A stretch of 64,000 nt of DNA from Betaproteobacteria bacterium. Its GTDB lineage: Bacteria > Pseudomonadota > Gammaproteobacteria > Burkholderiales > SG8-41. The stretch spans positions 65,562-129,561 of the forward strand of contig JANYDM010000098.1 in assembly GCA_025363575.1 (NCBI GenBank), in the 5' to 3' direction. Below, one piece after another: positions 8,963-18,527 of this stretch. Positions within the stretch are counted from its first letter, which is position 1, and each line of letters starts with the position of its first letter. Both the position numbers and the translations under genes were made by a program. Below the pieces are notes generated by a model. That model saw only the letters and a program-made list of their open reading frames with translations. It did no database searches and was not told the DNA's origin.

Positions 8963-10663
8963 CTAATAACCGCCCATGTCGAATCCGCGCGGATCGCTGG
9001 CGGCCTGTGCCGCGCCATCACTGCTCGCCTTGAATACCGCCTGCATATTGCCCCATTTCCGGTTCGAGAGTTTCAGTTGATGGCCTTTTGCGGTGAGCGC
9101 AGCGCGCCACTCCGCCGAAAAACTGTCGGGCTCGATCTCGACCTGGTCCGGCCAGCATTGATGGTGATAACGCGGCGCCGTCACGATGTTCAGCAGATCG
9201 ACCTTGCGCTGGCCCACATAATCGAGAATGCCGAATAGCACCATGCTGATGATGCGCGAGCCGCCCGGCGCACCGACGACCAGCACACCTTTGCTGTCTT
9301 CAACGAAAGTCGGACTCATGCTCGATAGCGGCCGCTTGTGCGGCGCAATCTCATTGGCGGTGCCGCCGAGCAGGTGATAGAGATTAGACAGCCCGGCGCC
9401 GAGAGAAAAATCATCGATTTCGTTGTTCAGCAGTACGCCGGTATCGCCGGCCACCACGCCGGCGCCGAACCACGCGTTAATGCTAAGCGTGGCGCCGACG
9501 CGGTTGCCGTCGGCGTCGATCACCGAATAGTGGGTCGTATTGTAGCTCTCGTTTTTCGCCGCAAGCGGCGTGATCGTCAACGCATCGACCGGCGTCGCCA
9601 GGTCAGGATTGATCGAAGCGGCGCGGTCGTGCGCGTACGATTTGGCGACCAGCGTCGCGGTCGGCACCTTGACGAAATCGCTGTCGCCCAGATATCGCAT
9701 GCGGTCCTGAAAGCCGCGGCGCAATGCTTCGATCACTAGATGCGCGTTGGCCGGATCGCGTGCGTCGCCGAGCGGAAACTGTTCGAGTATGTTGAGCGTC
9801 TGCGCGAGCGTCACGCCTCCCGACGACGGCAGCGCAGCGGAGACGATAGTGGCGCCGCGATAAGTGAAGCGCACCGGCGCACGCTCGACGATCTTGTAAT
9901 CCGCGAGATCCGACGCCTGCCATACGCCGCCCGCGCCGTTGACCGCGCCGATGAGCGCCTGTGCGACGGCACCGCGGTAAAACCCGTCGCGCCCCTCCCG
10001 CGCGAGCGCCTCCAGCGTGGCTGCGAGCTGCGGCTGACGCAGCAGGTGGCCCTGGTGCGGCGCTTCGTTATTATCGAGAAAGGTGCGCGCAGTATTCACG
10101 CCGGTTTGCAGCAACTGCTCCCGCACCTTGGCGATGCGCGCAAAACGCGAGTCGATATTGAAGCCGTCGCGCGCCAGCGCGATCGCCGGCGCGAGCGTTA
10201 CGCGCAGCGGCAGCCTGCCGTAACGTTGCGCCAGATGTGCCATGCCTGCAGGCACGCCTGGAATGCCGGCCGCCTTGCCGCCGTTAAGGGTAGCGCCCGG
10301 CACCGGCGTGCCGTTCTTATCGACGTACAAAGACAACGTTATGGCAGCCGGCGCGGTCTCGCGCGCGTCGACCATGGTCTGATGCCCGTCGGCCGCGCGA
10401 TGCAACAGCCAGAAACCGCCGCCGCCGAGCCCCGCCGAATACGGCTCGACGACTGCCAGTACGGCGGCAACCGTCACTGCGGCATCGAAAGCATTGCCGC
10501 CCTGCTGGAGAATTTTATAACCCGCCTCGGTTGCGAGCGGATGCGCGCTGGCAATTGCCGCGCGCGCGAGCGGCGCCGCCGCGAAAGTCGCCGGAGCCCC
10601 AGCAACAGTGATCGTGGCAGCGAGCAGCCAGCCTGCCACGACACGCACATAGCCCGTCAGCAC
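8963..10663 (-). CDS. ggt: Gamma-glutamyltransferase (Ntn hydrolase)
   Basis: A periplasmic or secreted gamma-glutamyltranspeptidase that cleaves glutathione and other gamma-glutamyl compounds. The proenzyme should self-cleave before the threonine of NTTHYSV (T376 from the chosen start), giving large and small subunits. The small subunit keeps LNNEIDDFS and the PLSSMSPT oxyanion motif. The start is uncertain: I chose the GTG at 10663, which gives a signal peptide ending near APATFAA; an ATG at 10828 would add 55 unlikely residues. The length of 566 residues suits the family. There is no clear functional link with its neighbours. Confidence 0.93.
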   Translation of the reverse strand: MLTGYVRVVAGWLLAATITVAGAPATFAAAPLARAAIASAHPLATEAGYKILQQGGNAFDAAVTVAAVLAVVEPYSAGLGGGGFWLLHRAADGHQTMVDARETAPAAITLSLYVDKNGTPVPGATLNGGKAAGIPGVPAGMAHLAQRYGRLPLRVTLAPAIALARDGFNIDSRFARIAKVREQLLQTGVNTARTFLDNNEAPHQGHLLRQPQLAATLEALAREGRDGFYRGAVAQALIGAVNGAGGVWQASDLADYKIVERAPVRFTYRGATIVSAALPSSGGVTLAQTLNILEQFPLGDARDPANAHLVIEALRRGFQDRMRYLGDSDFVKVPTATLVAKSYAHDRAASINPDLATPVDALTITPLAAKNESYNTTHYSVIDADGNRVGATLSINAWFGAGVVAGDTGVLLNNEIDDFSLGAGLSNLYHLLGGTANEIAPHKRPLSSMSPTFVEDSKGVLVVGAPGGSRIISMVLFGILDYVGQRKVDLLNIVTAPRYHHQCWPDQVEIEPDSFSAEWRAALTAKGHQLKLSNRKWGNMQAVFKASSDGAAQAASDPRGFDMGGY

Positions 10664-10856
10664 GCCGCCGCCCGGCAATGATTCTGCCTGTGCGCTGTCC
10701 TGCTGGGTCGCCAAAGTATGTCTCGCGTGATCGCGGCGACCGGAGGCGCCGCGAAGTGGATGAGCAGCTTTTAGTATACCAGCGGCGATCAGGGTTCCGT
10801 ACCCCGCTTGCGGGCAAAAAAAACGCATCCGCGCGAAAAGTTCGGCGCTCGCCCGC

Positions 10857-11993
10857 CTAATCCAGCGTTTCGCGATAGCGGGTCAGTGCGATCGTGCCGG
10901 CGATCAGCAAAAAAAGCCCGATCGGCCACACATTCGGCAGAATATCAGTAGCGCCGTTGCCTTTGAGCAGGATGCCGCGCACGATGCGCAGAAAATGCGT
11001 CAACGGCAGAATCTCCCCCAGCCATTGCGCCCATTGCGGCATGCCGCGGAAAGGGAACATGAACCCCGACAGCAGCATCGACGGTAAAAAGAAGAAGAAC
11101 GTCATCTGCATCGCCTGCATCTGGCTTTTGGCCAGCGTCGAGAACGTGTAACCGATCGAGAGATTCGCTGCGATGAAAAGTATCAGCGCCGCCGACAGCA
11201 AACCGAGATTGCCCAGCATGGGCACGGCAAACAGCAGCTTCGCGGCGAGCAAAATGACCGTCACCTGGATGTAGCCGACGATGATGTAGGGAACGATTTT
11301 GCCCACCATTACTTCGATCGGGCGCACGGGTGTCGCCAGCAGGTTTTCCATCGTGCCGCGCTCATTCTCGCGCGTGACTGCGAGCGACGTCATCATGACC
11401 ATCGTCATCGTGAGCACCACGCCGAGCAGCCCGGGCACGACGTTGTACTGGGTGATGCCTTCTGGATTGTAGCGACGCTGCACGCGCATTTCGAATGGCG
11501 GGGCCTGATATTGGAGCGGCTGCAACACGCCCTGCAAATCGCGATTCAGCGCAGTCTGATTCACCGTCAACAGCGCCGCCAGCGCGTTACTGGTGGCGGC
11601 GGGGTCCGTTGCATCCGCTTCCACGAGCAGCACAGGACGCTCGCCGCGTTCGATCTTCCGTGCAAAATTCTCCGGTATCGTCACCACGAACTGCACCGTG
11701 CCCATCGCGAGCGCGCGCTCCGCCTCCGCCTCGCTGGCGACTTCGCGCACGACGCGGAAGTAGCCGCTGTTCTCGATCGCGCGCACGAGCGCGCGCGCAT
11801 AAATGCTGTTGTCCGCCGCCAGGACGGCAGTCGGCAGCGCTTTCGGGTCGGCGTTGATGGCGAACCCGAACAGGATCAGCTGCATGATCGGCACGCCTAT
11901 CATCATGGCGAACGTCAGGCGGTCGCGCCGCATCTGCACGAATTCCTTCGTGAGCACGGCCCAGAACCGCCCGATCGAGAAACCGCTGCTCAT
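10857..11993 (-). CDS. ABC-2 type transporter permease (YbhS/YhhJ-like)
   Basis: A 378-residue membrane component of an ABC exporter. An N-terminal transmembrane helix (about 28-46) is followed by a large extracytoplasmic domain (about 50-175) and five more helices including the motif ENERGTMENLLATPVRP typical of ABC-2 permeases. It is the last gene of a three-gene set: HlyD-type fusion protein, ATPase, permease, each overlapping the next by 4 bases. E. coli YbhGFSR has two permeases, whereas only one is seen here, so it may act as a homodimer. The substrate is unknown; drugs or dyes are typical for the family. Confidence 0.93.
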   Translation of the reverse strand: MSSGFSIGRFWAVLTKEFVQMRRDRLTFAMMIGVPIMQLILFGFAINADPKALPTAVLAADNSIYARALVRAIENSGYFRVVREVASEAEAERALAMGTVQFVVTIPENFARKIERGERPVLLVEADATDPAATSNALAALLTVNQTALNRDLQGVLQPLQYQAPPFEMRVQRRYNPEGITQYNVVPGLLGVVLTMTMVMMTSLAVTRENERGTMENLLATPVRPIEVMVGKIVPYIIVGYIQVTVILLAAKLLFAVPMLGNLGLLSAALILFIAANLSIGYTFSTLAKSQMQAMQMTFFFFLPSMLLSGFMFPFRGMPQWAQWLGEILPLTHFLRIVRGILLKGNGATDILPNVWPIGLFLLIAGTIALTRYRETLD

Positions 11994-12919
11994 GCGCTGA
12001 AGTTATCCTGCGCGTCATCCATCATGCGGATGAACACGTCTTCGAGACCGGGCTCAGCGCGCTTCCACACTGTGCCCGCGCGCGCCCGGAACGGATTCAG
12101 CGCCGCGTCGAGCGCCGCTTCATCGACGCCGCTGACATGGAGCGTGTTGCCGAACGGCACCACCATCTTGATTGCCGGCACGCGCCGCAGTTCGGACGCC
12201 AGACCGAACAGGTCCGGGCCGGTAACCGCCCACGTCGTCAACTGCGAATGCGCGATGACGTCGGCCGCCGTGCCGGTAATGAGCAGCTTGCCGTAGGCGA
12301 TGTATGCGAGCCGGTGGCAGCGCTCGGCCTCGTCCATGTAATGCGTGCTAACCAGCACGGTGATGCCCTCAGCGGCAAGCGCGTGTATCTGGTCCCAGAA
12401 TTCGCGGCGCGCTTTGGGATCGACGCCGGCGGTCGGCTCGTCGAGCAGCAGGAGTTGCGGCGCATGCAGCAGGCAGGCCGCCAGCGCCAGACGCTGCTTC
12501 CAACCGCCGGACAGTTGGCCGGCGAGTTGCTTGCTTCGGGCGGAAAGGCCAAGCCGCTCGAGCGCCGCATCGACAGCGCGTTGCCGATCCGGCACCGCGT
12601 AGACGCGCGCGATGAAATCGAGGTTCTCGCGTATGCTCAAATCCTCATAGAGGCTGAACCGCTGCGTCATGTAACCGACTTCGCGCTTGATCAACGCAGA
12701 CTCGCGCAGGATGTCATGGCCGAGACAAGTGCCGCGCCCGCTATCCGGCGTCAGCAGTCCGCACAGCATGCGAATGGTCGTCGTCTTGCCGCTGCCGTTG
12801 GGGCCGAGAAAGCCGAAAATCTGGCCGCGCTCGACGCGGATCGAGAAATCGTCGACGACACGCTTGCTGCCGAAGCTTTTACTCAAGCCTTCGACCTCGA
12901 TGACCGCGGCCTCGTTCAT
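11990..12919 (-). CDS. ABC exporter ATP-binding protein (YbhF-like)
   Basis: A 309-residue ATPase with one nucleotide-binding domain. Walker A is GPNGSGKTTT, the signature is LSGGWKQRLALAACLLH, and Walker B is LLLLDEPTAGVDP. The tail after about residue 220 is of the DUF4162 type and often found in export ATPases. The start at 12919 is fixed by its 4-base overlap (ATGA) with the stop of the HlyD gene. It overlaps the permease by 4 bases as well, so the three proteins should form one exporter. Confidence 0.95.
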   Translation of the reverse strand: MNEAAVIEVEGLSKSFGSKRVVDDFSIRVERGQIFGFLGPNGSGKTTTIRMLCGLLTPDSGRGTCLGHDILRESALIKREVGYMTQRFSLYEDLSIRENLDFIARVYAVPDRQRAVDAALERLGLSARSKQLAGQLSGGWKQRLALAACLLHAPQLLLLDEPTAGVDPKARREFWDQIHALAAEGITVLVSTHYMDEAERCHRLAYIAYGKLLITGTAADVIAHSQLTTWAVTGPDLFGLASELRRVPAIKMVVPFGNTLHVSGVDEAALDAALNPFRARAGTVWKRAEPGLEDVFIRMMDDAQDNFSA

Positions 12920-13872
12920 TGCGCGAGCGTGACGTCGACGGGCTGGCCGGGATGCAGCTTTACCGCGTCCTCCGCCGTCGTGCGCGCCTCGATCATATAG
13001 ACGAGCTTGGTGCGCGTTTCGCGGCTGTAAATCACCGGCGGCGTGTACTCGGCCTGCGGTGAAATAAACGTTATGCGCGCCGCGAGTTGCGCAGTGCAAC
13101 CATCGCAGCGCACGTTGATCGGCTGGCCCGTCTTCAGCGCCCCGAGCGCCGCTTCCTTCACGAAGAACCGGATCTTGATGTTTTGCGGCGGCAATACAGA
13201 CACGACGGGCGAGCCCGCGGGTATCCATTCGCCGACGACGTAATTGGTGTCGTTGACGAGCCCTGTCACCGGCGCCGCCACCGATTTCTGCGCGAGCTTC
13301 CAGTCGGCCTGCGCCAGCACCGCGCGCGCCGCTGCGGCATTTGATTCCGCCGCGCGAATTTCGTCCTGACGCGCCGTCAACTGCGAAGTCGTGACTTGCG
13401 CTTCGAGTTCGGTGACGCGCGCCTTGTCGCGTTCGGATGCGGCGCGCGCTTCGTCGACCACGCTTTTCGATACGAAATTGGACGTGGCGAGCTGCTCCTG
13501 GCGGGCCATATTGACCGCCGACAGCTTCAAGCTCGCGCGCGCCTGCGCGAGTTGCGCCTTGACCGCCTCGATTTCCGACGGGCGCCGGCTTTTCCTCAGG
13601 TCCGCGAGGTTCGACTCGGCATTGCGGGCACGCTCCTCGGCTTCGCGCCGTGCTGCCGTTTCGTTCACCTGCTCGAGAACGAACAGGGGATCGCCGGCTT
13701 TGACCTGGCTGCCGCGCGTAACCTCGAGCTTCTGCAGGCTGCCCGCAAATGACGACGCCACGCGCACGTATTCGCCTTCAGCGTAGCCCTGGTAGACACC
13801 TTCGCTCTGGCTGCCGCATGCGCCAAGCACGGCGGCAATGATCAGCGCTGCAAAAAATCGGAGAATAGTCAT
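12916..13872 (-). CDS. HlyD-family membrane fusion lipoprotein of ABC exporter (YbhG-like)
   Basis: A 318-residue periplasmic adaptor. The signal sequence ends in a lipobox-like LGACG (Cys about residue 19). A lipoyl/barrel-sandwich half-motif is seen near residues 35-75, a long helical hairpin rich in Ala/Glu/Arg at about 70-175, and a returning beta-barrel part (for example PVTGLVNDTNYVVGEW). It is the first gene of the exporter set with ATPase and permease and would bridge the inner-membrane pump to an outer-membrane channel supplied from elsewhere; no TolC-like gene is in the window. Confidence 0.92.
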   Translation of the reverse strand: MTILRFFAALIIAAVLGACGSQSEGVYQGYAEGEYVRVASSFAGSLQKLEVTRGSQVKAGDPLFVLEQVNETAARREAEERARNAESNLADLRKSRRPSEIEAVKAQLAQARASLKLSAVNMARQEQLATSNFVSKSVVDEARAASERDKARVTELEAQVTTSQLTARQDEIRAAESNAAAARAVLAQADWKLAQKSVAAPVTGLVNDTNYVVGEWIPAGSPVVSVLPPQNIKIRFFVKEAALGALKTGQPINVRCDGCTAQLAARITFISPQAEYTPPVIYSRETRTKLVYMIEARTTAEDAVKLHPGQPVDVTLAQ

Positions 13873-13943
13873 GTCTTCAGCATTCAGAGCGCATCACGAC
13901 GGCGGTCGTTCCGCTCGCAGCGCTTACGACAGCAAGGATGCTA

Positions 13944-15170
13944 TCACTTTCGCATACCCGCCGCCGTGCGCTGGCGCACGTCCGCCTTCATGATCAGCGC
14001 GCCGCCACCAAGCAATAATGCATCCATCCAGAATGCCGGTCCGATGCCAAACGCGCTGCCGAGCGTACCGAAAACCAGCGGTACCAGGACCTCGGTGAAC
14101 TTGTTGAAGCTCTGGCGCAATCCCATCGCCTCGCCGCTGCGACCGTCGGGGGCACGGTTGTACGTGATGACCATCGATAGCGGTCCGCAACAGCCGAGCC
14201 CGATGCCAAGCATGAAGGAAATAGCCGCCAGCATATAAACACTGGTGACGAGCGGGAACAGCACGCAGGCGCCCGCCGCCACCGCCAGCGAGCCGCAGAT
14301 CACTGCTTCCTCGCTGCTGCGCCTCACCAGCTCCGACATGACCAATCGCGTCATCAGTACGGCAATCGCATAAGTGCCGATGACAATGCCGATAAGAGAA
14401 GCCGACAGTCCGATCGAATGACCGTAGATCGGCATGTAAAACTGGTACAGTTCGCCGCCGGTTTCGATGATGCCGGTCGCGATCAACGCGCGGCGCAGCG
14501 GCGGATTGCGGATCAGATCCATCGTGCGCTCGCCGCTGCGCTTCACACTCGCCTCCACGCGCGGCAAATGCCGCGCGAGAAACAGCAGGAACACGACGGG
14601 CCCGACCGGCAGCAATGCCAGCACGAGGTAAGTCTGCTGAAACCCGACGGAGTCGATCAGGAAGCCGGTCAACGTCGGCCCGATCAGCGCAGTCAGCGCG
14701 ACGCCGAGGCTGAAGGTGGCGTAGTTGCGCGTGCGCTTGTGGCCGGCGCCGAATGCGCCTATCAGATGCTGCGCGGAAACGACGTAAAAAATATAAAGGG
14801 TGCCGATCAACGTCGCCGATACAAACAGCGCCGGGAAGCCGCGCCACAAAAAAGGCAGCAGCAGACCGCAGGCGAGCGCGAGCGACCCCATCAACATCGG
14901 CGCGCGCGCGCCGAGCCGGTCGGACACGCGTCCCGCATACAGCGCGAGAAACAGCGAGAAGATCGAATACAGCGAATACAGGATGCCGATGGTCAAAGGC
15001 GACGCGCCGAGGTTGATCGCGTACAGCGAGAGCAGCATCTTGCTGCCTTTGTAGGCAATATGATTGAGCACCGTCAGGGCGACGATGACGTAAAACCCCA
15101 TGGCATCCTTGACGCGGCGGGGCCGCGCGGCTCGAAAGTAGACTGCGGGTAAACTGCGATTGTAATCCAT
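13944..15170 (-). CDS. Major facilitator superfamily transporter
   Basis: A 408-residue MFS protein with about 12 hydrophobic segments and the inter-helix motif A-like stretch AGRVSDRLGARAPML after helix 2. The start at 15170 has AAGGTG ten bases upstream; an ATG at 15101 (MGFYVIV, with AAGGA close upstream) is a possible alternative and would trim a short basic leader. The substrate cannot be told from sequence. It is divergent from the NAD-binding oxidoreductase gene starting at 15254; the 83-base gap must hold both promoters. Confidence 0.9.
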   Translation of the reverse strand: MDYNRSLPAVYFRAARPRRVKDAMGFYVIVALTVLNHIAYKGSKMLLSLYAINLGASPLTIGILYSLYSIFSLFLALYAGRVSDRLGARAPMLMGSLALACGLLLPFLWRGFPALFVSATLIGTLYIFYVVSAQHLIGAFGAGHKRTRNYATFSLGVALTALIGPTLTGFLIDSVGFQQTYLVLALLPVGPVVFLLFLARHLPRVEASVKRSGERTMDLIRNPPLRRALIATGIIETGGELYQFYMPIYGHSIGLSASLIGIVIGTYAIAVLMTRLVMSELVRRSSEEAVICGSLAVAAGACVLFPLVTSVYMLAAISFMLGIGLGCCGPLSMVITYNRAPDGRSGEAMGLRQSFNKFTEVLVPLVFGTLGSAFGIGPAFWMDALLLGGGALIMKADVRQRTAAGMRK

Positions 15171-15253
15171 GCGCGCCGCGCACCTTCGCTGCCACGGTAG
15201 AATCAGCGATGACGCGCGACCTTCTTCAGCGCGCCAACACGGGAGCAAGGCAT

Positions 15254-16141
15254 ATGAAAATCGAAACAATAGGCGTAATGAGTCCCGGCGACATGGGTCA
15301 GGCCATTGCTCAGCAATTGAAGAGCAAGGGACTCAAGGTGTGCACCGCGCTCGACAACCGCAGCGCCAGAAGCAAGGCGCTCGCCGCCGAAGCGGGGCTC
15401 GCCGACGTCGGCTCGATCGCAAAACTGACCGAGCAGTGCGACGTTATTCTGTCAGTGATGAATCCGGGTTCGGCGCTCGAATTCGCCGGAGAAGTCGCGC
15501 AGGCGCTCGCCGCCAATAAACGCAGTCCGCTTGTCGTCGACTGCAATGCCATTGCACCCGACACCATGCAGGCAATCAACGCCAAAATCACCGCTGCGGG
15601 GGGCCGCTGCGCCGACGGCGGCATTATCGGGCCGCCGCCGCGCGGCACGGCCAAGACCAATCTTTACGTATCGGGCCCCGACGCGCGCGCGCTCGAGCAG
15701 ATCGCCACGCCGCAACTCATCGTGCGCGTGCTGAGCGAACGCCTCGGTGACGCCAGCGCAATCAAGATGTGCTATGCCGCGATGACCAAGGGCGTGCAGG
15801 CACTGGTGCTCGAGTTGCTGGTCGCGGCGCGCCGACTCGGCGTCGATGCCGCGCTCGAAGCGCAGATCAAGGCCTCGCGCAGCGAAGTGTACGACTGGGT
15901 GCTCAGCGCGCTGCCGATCATGCCGCCGAAGGCTCATCGATGGGTGCCGGAAATGCGCGAGATCGCAAAAACTTTCGAAGGCGCCGGCCTTACGCCGCGG
16001 ATGTTCGAAGGCGCGGCCGATATGTACACGTTCATCGCGGCGACCAGGCTGGGCAAGGAAACACCGGAAAACCGCGACAAATCGCGTAAAGGTCAGGACG
16101 TCGTCAAATCGCTGGCGGACGAGCCACGCACATTAAAATAG
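15254..16141 (+). CDS. NAD(P)-dependent oxidoreductase, 6-phosphogluconate dehydrogenase-like with DUF1932
   Basis: A 295-residue protein with an N-terminal Rossmann domain (IGVMSPGDMGQAIAQQL; the usual GxGxMG appears as SPGDMG) and an all-helical C-terminal DUF1932 domain. The start at 15254 is supported by GGGAGCAAGG just upstream. Relatives are annotated as beta-hydroxyacid-dehydrogenase-like enzymes of unknown substrate. It is divergent from the MFS gene and convergent with the cyclase-FHA gene. Confidence 0.9.
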   Translation: MKIETIGVMSPGDMGQAIAQQLKSKGLKVCTALDNRSARSKALAAEAGLADVGSIAKLTEQCDVILSVMNPGSALEFAGEVAQALAANKRSPLVVDCNAIAPDTMQAINAKITAAGGRCADGGIIGPPPRGTAKTNLYVSGPDARALEQIATPQLIVRVLSERLGDASAIKMCYAAMTKGVQALVLELLVAARRLGVDAALEAQIKASRSEVYDWVLSALPIMPPKAHRWVPEMREIAKTFEGAGLTPRMFEGAADMYTFIAATRLGKETPENRDKSRKGQDVVKSLADEPRTLK

Positions 16142-16217
16142 CATTGCTACGCGATCCGCATCGCAGAAGCGTGCATTTTCCCGCGGCACCTGGCGGGCGT
16201 AGATTCCGCCGCGGAGC

Positions 16218-16240
16218 GTAGGGGGGTAAATCCCCCCTAC
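16218..16240. terminator. Perfect 9-bp hairpin between convergent genes
   Basis: The arms GTAGGGGGG and CCCCCCTAC enclose a 5-base loop TAAAT. The hairpin lies between the convergent oxidoreductase and cyclase-FHA genes and overlaps the cyclase stop codon (16237-16239). There is no T-run after it on either strand, so a classic Rho-independent terminator is not certain; it may instead be a repeat element, because GTAAATCCCCCC recurs at about 23660-23671. Confidence 0.5.
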
Positions 16241-17154
16241 TGCACGCGATACATCGAGCGGCGGTCGCGCGTGAACGTAATAACTTCCGCCGCGCCGTCG
16301 CGTATGCTGCGCCCGAGCGTCAGCTTGCCCGAGCCATCGAGCAGCAATTCCTTGCGCAGCACGTGCACTTCGTCGCCGCTCTCGAGACACACGAACGTGC
16401 CGTTGAGGCTGTGGTCCACGAGGTAGAAGTGCGTGCGCATGAGGCGGATGCTGACGTGCTTGCGCGATGCCAGCTTCTCGTGCACGACCAGATCGCAATC
16501 ATCACCGCGCCCGATGGTGATGTTGGGGCGCGACTGGTCGAGCCGCAGGCTCAGATTGCGGTGGGCGACGATCAGGCTGCCCTGGTCGCCGGGGATAATG
16601 CGATGCGAGCGCATGTTGACGTCGGTCAGGTCGGCGACGTCTTTGTGCCATACAACCTGATAGACGGTGGACTCGTCGCTGCTGCCCTTCAGCACTGCCT
16701 TGAATACCGGACGCACGGTGGTCCGCAACTCGGGCGATAGATTACGCTCGGTCGCTTCGGTAGTCAGTATCTGCTCGGCGGCGGCGACCGCAGTCAGGTA
16801 AGCCGCGGCATTGACGGTATCGCCGAACACGTCGTTATCCTCGACCAGCACCGGACCGTAGTGCAGGCCGATATGGATCTGGACATGATATTTGCCCGGC
16901 CGCTTGGCATCGATCTGCGACTGCATTTCGCTCGCGGCCTGGACGGCATCGTCGGCGCGCCGGAACGTGCACATGACTTCGTCGCCGATGGTTTTGACGA
17001 CTTGGCCCTTGAAACGCTCCACTACCCCGGTGATTACCGACAGGCAGGCGTTGACGACGACGCGGGCCGCGTTATCGCCGAGCGTGCTGTAAAGCTTGGT
17101 GCTGTCGGTAATATCGGCAAACAACACCGCAAGGTTCTGAGTCTGACGCGCCAT
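16237..17154 (-). CDS. Class III nucleotide cyclase domain fused to FHA domain
   Basis: A 305-residue cytoplasmic protein. Residues 1-170 form a class III adenylate/guanylate cyclase domain with metal-binding D14 (FADITDST) and D58 (KTIGDEVM) and the ATP-selecting pair K54/D108. N115 of the transition-state pair is present, but the Arg expected four residues on is Y119 (VNAAAYLT). Residues 195-300 are an FHA domain with GRGDDC (215-220), SRKH (230-233) and NG (251-252), which in this family binds phosphothreonine. There is no membrane segment. It may link Ser/Thr phosphorylation to cAMP, or be a catalytically weak sensor; this is inference. Confidence 0.92.
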   Translation of the reverse strand: MARQTQNLAVLFADITDSTKLYSTLGDNAARVVVNACLSVITGVVERFKGQVVKTIGDEVMCTFRRADDAVQAASEMQSQIDAKRPGKYHVQIHIGLHYGPVLVEDNDVFGDTVNAAAYLTAVAAAEQILTTEATERNLSPELRTTVRPVFKAVLKGSSDESTVYQVVWHKDVADLTDVNMRSHRIIPGDQGSLIVAHRNLSLRLDQSRPNITIGRGDDCDLVVHEKLASRKHVSIRLMRTHFYLVDHSLNGTFVCLESGDEVHVLRKELLLDGSGKLTLGRSIRDGAAEVITFTRDRRSMYRVQ

Positions 17155-17234
17155 ATGCCATTCGGAAGTTCAAACGCCGGATATTATCCCACACGAGACG
17201 CGCAGCTATGCGAAATCATGGCCGCGATAGCCCC

Positions 17235-18527
17235 TTATTTCAAAGCCTGGTGCACCCAGTGCGCTGCCGCCAGCGTCCGTGCGTCGCTGCCGAACGCGCC
17301 TACAACCTGCAGCCCCACGGGCAATCCATTCGGCGCGGTCGTGACCGGTATATTGACGCACGGCGTCCGCAGCAGTGTCCACATGCGGTTGAACACCGGG
17401 TCGCCGGTCATCTCCAGGCCGGCCGGCGCGGCGCCCGGCGCGCTGGGCGTCAACAGCACGTCGCATTCACCGAACACGTCGGGCAGCGTGCGGCGGCAGT
17501 TGCGCGCGAGCGATTGCGCCGCGTCGTAGCGCTCGTGCGTCACCATCAAGCCGTCCGTGAGTATGCCTTGCAGGCGGGCGCTGATCTGCGACCAGTGTGC
17601 CAAACGCTCGTGTGCCAGCGACTGCGCCTGCTCCGCGAACATGATGTCAATTTGTGCCTGCACGAGGCTGGCGTAGGTCGGCGGCAGCATGATTTCGCTG
17701 ATCGCCGCGCCGGCGGCGCTGAGCGTATGCGCCGCCGACTCGAGCGCGGCAACAGTTTCCGGCTGCGCATGCTTCCATTCGTACGTTCGGCAGACCCCCA
17801 CGCGCATCGGGGACGACCAGGCTTTGCCTACGATCAAATCATGCCGCCCGCTGACGGCCGCTGCAAAATAGGCGGCATCGGGCACATTGCGCGCTATGGT
17901 GCCCACTGTGTCGAGCGTGTCAGACAGCGCTTTGACGCCGACACGACTCAACAAGCCGAAACTCGGCTTGTAGCCGACCACGCCGCAGAATGAAGCCGGA
18001 CGGATAATGGACCCGGCCGTCTGCGTGCCGAACGCGAGCGGCACCATGAAATCGGCGACCGCCGCGGCCGAACCGGACGACGACCCGCCCGGCGTGTGGC
18101 CCGGGTTGTGCGGATTGCGTGTCTTGTTCGGCTGCATTACCGCGAACTCGGTGGTGACGGTCTTGCCGATGACGATGCCGCCGGCGGCGCGCGTCAGCGC
18201 CACGCACGGCGCGTCCCATGCCGGACGGTGTGCGGCGTATATCGGCGAGCCGTAGGTTGTCGGCATATCGCGCGTATCGATCAGGTCTTTGATGGCGACC
18301 GGCACGCCATGCAGCAATCCCCGCGCCGCGCCTGTACCCATACTGGCGTCCGCCGCGCGCGCCTGCGCCAGCGCCGCATCGGCGTCGATGTGCATCCAGG
18401 CCTGCACTGCATCTTCCCGCGCAGCAATGCGATCTAGGCAATCGCGCACCAGCGCCTCGGAGGTAATCTTGCGCGCGGCGATCTGACGCGCGGCATCTAC
18501 CGCCGACAGCATATTCAATGCACCCAT
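17235..18527 (-). CDS. Amidase (amidase signature family)
   Basis: A 430-residue amidase hydrolysing carboxylic amides through a Ser-cisSer-Lys triad. K80 lies in VAIKDLID, the cis-Ser in the GGSSSGS run (147-153) and the probable nucleophile S173 in TQTAGSIIRP. The ATG at 18527 overlaps the TGA of the M20 deacetylase by one base (TGATG), showing translational coupling; a GTG at 18530 would be one codon longer. It is the last gene of a seven-gene set with a peptide ABC importer, which suggests hydrolysis of the imported amide or peptide. The substrate is unknown. Confidence 0.95.
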   Translation of the reverse strand: MGALNMLSAVDAARQIAARKITSEALVRDCLDRIAAREDAVQAWMHIDADAALAQARAADASMGTGAARGLLHGVPVAIKDLIDTRDMPTTYGSPIYAAHRPAWDAPCVALTRAAGGIVIGKTVTTEFAVMQPNKTRNPHNPGHTPGGSSSGSAAAVADFMVPLAFGTQTAGSIIRPASFCGVVGYKPSFGLLSRVGVKALSDTLDTVGTIARNVPDAAYFAAAVSGRHDLIVGKAWSSPMRVGVCRTYEWKHAQPETVAALESAAHTLSAAGAAISEIMLPPTYASLVQAQIDIMFAEQAQSLAHERLAHWSQISARLQGILTDGLMVTHERYDAAQSLARNCRRTLPDVFGECDVLLTPSAPGAAPAGLEMTGDPVFNRMWTLLRTPCVNIPVTTAPNGLPVGLQVVGAFGSDARTLAAAHWVHQALK

